A DNA stretch of 64,000 nucleotides from Huintestinicola sp050874005 (GTDB lineage: Bacteria; Bacillota; Clostridia; Oscillospirales; Ruminococcaceae), in assembly GCF_050874005.1 (NCBI RefSeq), contig NZ_JBNMJV010000007.1:1-64000 (forward strand), given 5' to 3'. The notes beneath the pieces are model-generated. The model saw nothing but the letters and a program-made list of their open reading frames with translations, was not told the DNA's origin and did no database searches. Positions 59,849-64,000 of the stretch are shown piece by piece. The translations under genes were made by a program, and so were the position numbers. Every line of letters begins with the position of its first letter. The first letter of the stretch is position 1.

Positions 59849-60460
59849 ATGATATACAGCGTGAGAGGGACGCTCATTATAAAGGAAGCGGGTCTTGCGG
59901 TGGTCGAATGTGCAGGCGTGGGCTACGGCTGCCGCACCACCTACAACACCCTTGCATCTCTTGGAAATATCGGTGATGAGGTCATTCTCTACACCTATCT
60001 GCAGGTGAGGGAGGACGGTACGGAGCTGTTCGGCTTTTATGACAAAAGGGAGCTTGGCTGCTTTAAAATGCTGCTGGGCGTATCGGGAGTGGGTCCCAAG
60101 GCTGCACTTTCCATTCTGTCGGACATCGACCCCAACAATTTTGCCCTTGCGGTGGCAACGGGTGATTTCAAGCAGCTTACAAAGGTGAAGGGCATTGGTC
60201 CCAAAATGGCTCAGCGCATCGTCCTTGAGCTTAAAGACAAGATATCCAAGGAGCAGATGAATTTCACTCAGACGATACCTTCGGGACCTGTAAACAAGGC
60301 ATTCATTTCGGGCGGAGCCGCTTCCGAGGCGGTGGACGCACTTCTTGTGCTTGGCTATACTCAGGCGGAGGCGGAGGGTGCCGTTTCAAAGCTTGACCCG
60401 TCTCTTTCTCCCGAAGAGCTTATCCGTCTTGCTCTCAAAGGACTGGCAAAATTTAAATAA
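59849..60460 (+). CDS. ruvA: Holliday junction branch migration protein RuvA
   Basis: A 203-residue protein that binds four-way junctions as a tetramer and recruits RuvB. Domain I (VRGTLIIKEAGLAVVECAGVGYGCRT) is an OB-fold; the helix-hairpin-helix motifs of domain II are LLGVSGVGPKAALSIL and LTKVKGIGPKMAQRIVLELKDK. Domain III (SEAVDALLVLGYTQAEAEGA) contacts RuvB. It starts 17 bases after ruvC and is followed 12 bases later by an unrelated gene, not by ruvB. Confidence 0.95.
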   Translation: MIYSVRGTLIIKEAGLAVVECAGVGYGCRTTYNTLASLGNIGDEVILYTYLQVREDGTELFGFYDKRELGCFKMLLGVSGVGPKAALSILSDIDPNNFALAVATGDFKQLTKVKGIGPKMAQRIVLELKDKISKEQMNFTQTIPSGPVNKAFISGGAASEAVDALLVLGYTQAEAEGAVSKLDPSLSPEELIRLALKGLAKFK

Positions 60461-60472
60461 GGACTGGTTTGT

Positions 60473-61699
60473 GTGCTTGTTTTTCCGAATTATAAGAAAT
60501 GTCCTGTCAATGTAATATCCTCCGTTAAAAAGTTTTACCGTATTCCCACGAATGTTCCGTCTATCGAAAAGCTTGACAACGAGCTTAACAGAATGTACAA
60601 GAACGTTGTGCTTATAGTGCTTTGCGGAGCAGGGGAGAATATGTTAAGAGCTTTATTAAAGCCCTCGGATATCCTTATCAAGAAGATGTCCGAGCAGCTT
60701 ACTTCGGTATGCCCTTCATACCCTGCGGCAGCGGAGGTAAGCTGTATCTCGGGGCTTTATCCCAACGAGCACTGCAGGCTGGGGCAGACTATGTTTTTCA
60801 AGGAATTCTGCCGCACGGCGGAGCTTTCCTCAAACCTTGACCCCTATTCGGGTCAGCCTGTTTCGGTATCAAACGCCGCAGATTTTATCCTGCCCTATGA
60901 AAATATTTTCGGGGAGATCGCAGGCTCAATAATCGGTTCGGTACAGCCCTTTTCTGTTGCAATGCCGGGAGTGAAGATAGCCGAAAACAAAAGCTTTCAC
61001 AAGGTTGCGGACAATCCCAAGCGAATGTTCGAGCTTATCAAGAAAATAGCCGAGACCGACCAGAACACCTTTACCTACGTTCAATGGAACGCTCCCCGTG
61101 ATGCGGCGGCAAAATACGGCTGCGGCAGCGATGAGGTAAAGAGCATTATCAGAGACATTAACGATACGGTGAACGGTCTGTCCAAAAGTATGACCGACAC
61201 TCTGCTTATCGTTACATCGGCATATGGTATGACGGATATTTCCTCGGAAATTATGCTTAATCTCAAATATGAGCTTTGTGACTGCCTGCTTATGCCTCCC
61301 GTATTCGGCGGACGTGCTGTGAATTTTTATGTTAAATCCGACTGCCGCACGGATTTTGAAAGGCTTTTTGCCAGAGACCTTTCCGAGGATTTCCATCTTA
61401 TGAGCAGAAGCGATATTCTCAGAAGAGAGCTTTTCGGCGTGGGAAAATCCAATAAGAAGGTTTACGATTTCCTTGGTGATTACGTTGCTTTTGCAATGGG
61501 AGACAAGTCCCTTACATTCAGAGCCTTAAATCAGAAGCACCGCTCTCCCGACAAGGCAGGTTCGGGGGGCATCACCTCAGATGAAATGTGCCTGCCACTC
61601 TGCATTATCCCCACAAAGCAGACATCAAGATGGAAGAGACCTTTGACGGAAAATATTGCCCCGATATCCTTTGACGGTAAGGATACCATAGGAAACTGA
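60473..61699 (+). CDS. Alkaline-phosphatase-superfamily pseudoenzyme between ruvA and ruvB
   Basis: A 408-residue soluble protein with the order of motifs of type I phosphodiesterase/nucleotide pyrophosphatase enzymes: VVLIVLCGAGENML (normally IDGxG), CPSYPAAAEVSCISGLYPNEH (normally PSxTxxxxxxxTGxxPxxHG), VQWNAPRDAAAKYG (normally DxxGHxxG) and LLIVTSAYGMTD (normally TSDHGM). The metal ligand Asp is Cys51, the Thr/Ser nucleophile position is Ala (85-87), the His near 214 is Lys, and Asp-His of SDHG are Ala250-Tyr251. So the fold seems kept and catalysis lost. GTG start with AAGGA upstream. Its place inside the ruv operon is unusual. Confidence 0.75.
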   Translation: MLVFPNYKKCPVNVISSVKKFYRIPTNVPSIEKLDNELNRMYKNVVLIVLCGAGENMLRALLKPSDILIKKMSEQLTSVCPSYPAAAEVSCISGLYPNEHCRLGQTMFFKEFCRTAELSSNLDPYSGQPVSVSNAADFILPYENIFGEIAGSIIGSVQPFSVAMPGVKIAENKSFHKVADNPKRMFELIKKIAETDQNTFTYVQWNAPRDAAAKYGCGSDEVKSIIRDINDTVNGLSKSMTDTLLIVTSAYGMTDISSEIMLNLKYELCDCLLMPPVFGGRAVNFYVKSDCRTDFERLFARDLSEDFHLMSRSDILRRELFGVGKSNKKVYDFLGDYVAFAMGDKSLTFRALNQKHRSPDKAGSGGITSDEMCLPLCIIPTKQTSRWKRPLTENIAPISFDGKDTIGN

Positions 61700-61715
61700 A
61701 AGGAATGACTTTAGC

Positions 61716-62765
61716 TTGCTGGAACAAAGCGATATGGAGCTTGATTTTGAGGAGCGTATGGTCTCGCCCGAGGCTATGCCCTCAGATGATGATATAGATT
61801 ATTCCCTTAGACCCAAGACCCTTAACGAATACATCGGTCAGGACAAGGTAAAGGAAAATCTTGCGGTCTACATCAAGGCGGCAAGACAGAGAAACGAGTC
61901 TCTTGACCACGTTCTGCTTTACGGCCCTCCGGGACTGGGAAAGACAACTCTATCCACCATAATTGCCCACGAAATGGGCGTGAATATAAGGACCACCTCT
62001 GGCCCTGCCATTGAAAAGCCGGGAGACCTTGCGGCACTCCTTACAAATCTTTCCGAGGGAGATGTGCTGTTTATCGACGAGATACACAGGCTTTCCCGTG
62101 CCATTGAGGAGATACTTTACCCCGCTATGGAGGATTTTGCCCTTGATATCGTTGTGGGAAAAGGTCCCTCGGCAAGGTCTCTTAAAGTTGACCTTCACCG
62201 TTTTACTCTTGTGGGAGCTACTACAAGGGCAGGTCAGCTTACAGCCCCTCTCAGAGACAGATTTGGTATCATACAGCGCCTTGAGCTGTATTCTACAGAG
62301 CAGCTTTCGGATATCATTATGCGAAGCGCTGTTATTTTGGGCATTGCCTGCGATAATGACGGAGCTGCGGAGATAGCAAAGCGCTCTCGTGGAACTCCCC
62401 GAATTGCCAACAGGCTTTTAAAGCGTGTCAGAGACTTCGCAGAGGTCATCGGTCAGGGCAGGATAAACGGTGAGATAGCAGCGATCGCTCTTGACCGTAT
62501 GGAAATAGACTCGCTGGGACTTGACAGCCTTGACAAGCGTTTTCTCAATATGCTTATCAAGGGATACGGCGGAGGTCCTGCGGGGCTTGAGACTCTGGCT
62601 TCGGCTATTGGAGAGGAATCTGTCACTCTTGAGGACGTATGCGAGCCGTATCTTATGCAGCTGGGATTTATTTCACGCACCCCCAGAGGCAGATGCGCCA
62701 CAGCACTTGCGTACAAGCATATGGGCTATAACGTGCCCGAGGGACAGACCTCGATGTTTGAATAA
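61716..62765 (+). CDS. ruvB: Holliday junction branch migration ATPase RuvB
   Basis: A 349-residue AAA+ motor that pumps DNA through the RuvA-bound junction. SLRPKTLNEYIGQDKVKENL is the family start, the Walker A is GPPGLGKTTLS from residue 70, the Walker B is VLFIDEIHRLS, sensor 1 is VGATTRAGQLTAPLRDRFG, and the C-terminal winged helix ends FISRTPRGRCATALAYKHMG. TTG 61716 after AAAGGA is taken; ATG 61734 would shorten it by six residues. It follows the pseudoenzyme by 16 bases and precedes a GlmM-like gene by 23. Confidence 0.95.
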   Translation: MLEQSDMELDFEERMVSPEAMPSDDDIDYSLRPKTLNEYIGQDKVKENLAVYIKAARQRNESLDHVLLYGPPGLGKTTLSTIIAHEMGVNIRTTSGPAIEKPGDLAALLTNLSEGDVLFIDEIHRLSRAIEEILYPAMEDFALDIVVGKGPSARSLKVDLHRFTLVGATTRAGQLTAPLRDRFGIIQRLELYSTEQLSDIIMRSAVILGIACDNDGAAEIAKRSRGTPRIANRLLKRVRDFAEVIGQGRINGEIAAIALDRMEIDSLGLDSLDKRFLNMLIKGYGGGPAGLETLASAIGEESVTLEDVCEPYLMQLGFISRTPRGRCATALAYKHMGYNVPEGQTSMFE

Positions 62766-62788
62766 TTGCAAGGAGACTGCAAAATATT

Positions 62789-64000
62789 ATGAGCATATCA
62801 TTAGGTTCGGAGGGAAATTGCTTTGCACTTGCAAGGGATATTTCCTGCGAAGCTGCATTAAGGCTTGGAAGAGCCGCCGCAGATGTCCTATGCGGAAAAA
62901 AAGGCGGCAGACTCCTTGTGGGAACGGATACAAGGCGTTCGTCCGCTGCTTATGAAGCGGCTCTCACGGCAGGAATACTGTCGGCAGGGAAAGACGTGAC
63001 AAGCATTGGGGTCATTCCTCAGCCTGCGGGTGCTTTTCTTGTAAAAAAGCTTGGAGCGGACGGCTTTATTATGACAGGAGACCCCGACAAGGATCGTGGT
63101 TACTGCGGATTTACTGTATACGGCTCAGACGGACACAGAATATCCGAGGATGTGAGCGAAAAGATAAATGCAAAGCTTTGCGACCACAGCGTCAAATCGG
63201 AAATGTTCGGAAACAGATATATATATGCTGACGGGATATCCGAATATATAGGCTTTATCCTCAGAAATTGCGGCTCGGAGCTTTCGGGTTTGACTATTGC
63301 CGCCGACTGCGCAAACGGCGCTGTTTCCGCTGCTGCCGAGAAGCTTTTTTCCGCTCTTGGGGCAAAGGTATATCTTTTGAACTGCGACCCCGACGGAGAT
63401 AATATCAACAAGGACTGCGGCATTTTCCATATGGAGGCTCTTGCGGACTTTGTGAGAAATAAAAAATGCGACTTGGGAATTTCCTTTGACGGCTTCGGTT
63501 CAAAGTGCCTTGCGGTGGACGAGAAAGGTATTATCGCCGACGGTGAAAAGCTTCTTGCAGTATTTGCAAAGGATATGCGTGAAAGAGGCGTTCTTGCAAA
63601 TAACTCTGCTGTGATATCCGCTTCGGCGAATTTAGGATTTTCGGTTTTTGCCGGTGAAAATAAAATAAAACCGGTTGTCACAAAGGCAGGCGGCAAATAC
63701 ATAACCGAAAAAATGCTTGCAGGGGGATTTTCTCTGGGCGGAGAGCAGTCGGGAAATATCATTTTCGGGGATATCCGACCCGAAAGCGACGGCCTGCTTA
63801 CCGCTGTGCTGCTGTTATCGGCAGTAAAGCGCTCGGGAAAAACTCTCGGACAGCTCTGCTCGGTAATGGAAAGATATCCTCAGGTGGCGATAAATATAAA
63901 GATCTCCGACAAGTGGCGGGAGGTATGGAAAAATATACCAGAGCTTGAGGAGCTTATCGAAGAAAAGGAAAAAGAGCTTGGAGAGCTTGGCAGGATAATC
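62789..64000 (+). CDS. Phosphohexomutase (GlmM/PGM)-family pseudoenzyme, 3' end outside window
   Basis: 404 codons are visible and the frame is open at the right edge. The protein aligns with phosphoglucosamine mutase: VGTDTRRS (44-51), LTAGILSAGKDVTSIG, GGEQSGNIIF (317-326), and LGELGRII leading to the expected RPSGTEP region. Three of the four active-site loops are broken. The start FGTDGIRG is LGSEGNCF. The phosphoserine loop SASHNP is replaced by MTGDPD (95-100), so the catalytic Ser is missing. The metal loop DGDxDR is DGFGSK (234-239). It should not be a mutase. ATG 62789 has AAGGAGA upstream and lies 23 bases after ruvB. Confidence 0.85.
   Translation, partial: MSISLGSEGNCFALARDISCEAALRLGRAAADVLCGKKGGRLLVGTDTRRSSAAYEAALTAGILSAGKDVTSIGVIPQPAGAFLVKKLGADGFIMTGDPDKDRGYCGFTVYGSDGHRISEDVSEKINAKLCDHSVKSEMFGNRYIYADGISEYIGFILRNCGSELSGLTIAADCANGAVSAAAEKLFSALGAKVYLLNCDPDGDNINKDCGIFHMEALADFVRNKKCDLGISFDGFGSKCLAVDEKGIIADGEKLLAVFAKDMRERGVLANNSAVISASANLGFSVFAGENKIKPVVTKAGGKYITEKMLAGGFSLGGEQSGNIIFGDIRPESDGLLTAVLLLSAVKRSGKTLGQLCSVMERYPQVAINIKISDKWREVWKNIPELEELIEEKEKELGELGRII

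Noticed and set aside
1..64000. CRISPR arrays, rRNA genes, complete insertion sequences
   Set aside because: None were seen on either strand.

Overview
The window is a chromosomal segment of a Gram-positive, spore-lineage Clostridia bacterium, most likely a Ruminococcus-type member of the Oscillospiraceae. The reasons are the spoIIAA-spoIIAB-sigF operon, four class B sortases, a glycoside hydrolase family 44 (GH44) enzyme typical of plant-fibre degraders, strong TTGACA-17-TATAAT promoters, AAGGAG-type ribosome sites and frequent TTG/GTG starts. Assignment to genus is inference; no rRNA gene is present.

Layout. 1-1144: a mobile-element-like margin with a 5'-truncated mcrC remnant, an orphan heat-shock promoter with a perfect CIRCE operator but no chaperone gene, and a cluster of ACACGTA motifs beside the 3' end of ssrA (tmRNA), a classic integration site. 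1145-8272: ssrA-smpB, clpB, an AraC-HTH/GGDEF fusion, a long coiled-coil protein with a GrpE-like tail, and a lone mazF. 8437-17622: a CPBP protease, then one long leftward unit of four class B sortases, a SpoIID/LytB-like protein and pyrimidine-nucleoside phosphorylase, started by one promoter with twin palindromes in its leader. 17719-20878: cysteine desulfurase, a PIN-like protein and thiI (tRNA thiolation). 21106-23453: a chemoreceptor whose 5' end is split by an A8 run, and yqeY. 23516-26611: a PadR-controlled operon (PadR, DUF2812, small membrane protein, CPBP protease) with large palindromic operators. 26722-29554: a secreted cell-wall-binding protein, the spoIIA operon and tRNA-Leu(CAA).

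29652-34052: lepA-hemW-small ORF-SGNH lipoprotein, leftward. 34127-41641: a rightward unit of a DUF1444-like protein, a BspA-type LRR surface protein, MoxR ATPase, DUF58, transglutaminase and SDR. 41743-44957: an ECF sigma factor, a putative anti-sigma factor and a VWA lipoprotein. 45199-52354: a small membrane protein and ychF, an ABC/FtsX exporter, and a SulP anion transporter. 52405-57511, leftward: membrane-anchored GH44, two permeases and a fumarylacetoacetase-family enzyme. 57690-59177: an amino-acid ABC transporter lacking its binding protein.

59346-64000: ruvC-ruvA-X-ruvB-Y, where X is an alkaline-phosphatase-superfamily protein and Y a phosphohexomutase/GlmM-family protein. Both have lost nearly all catalytic residues. 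These two apparent pseudoenzymes in a Holliday-junction operon, together with the sortase cluster, are the most unusual content. The final gene runs off the right edge.
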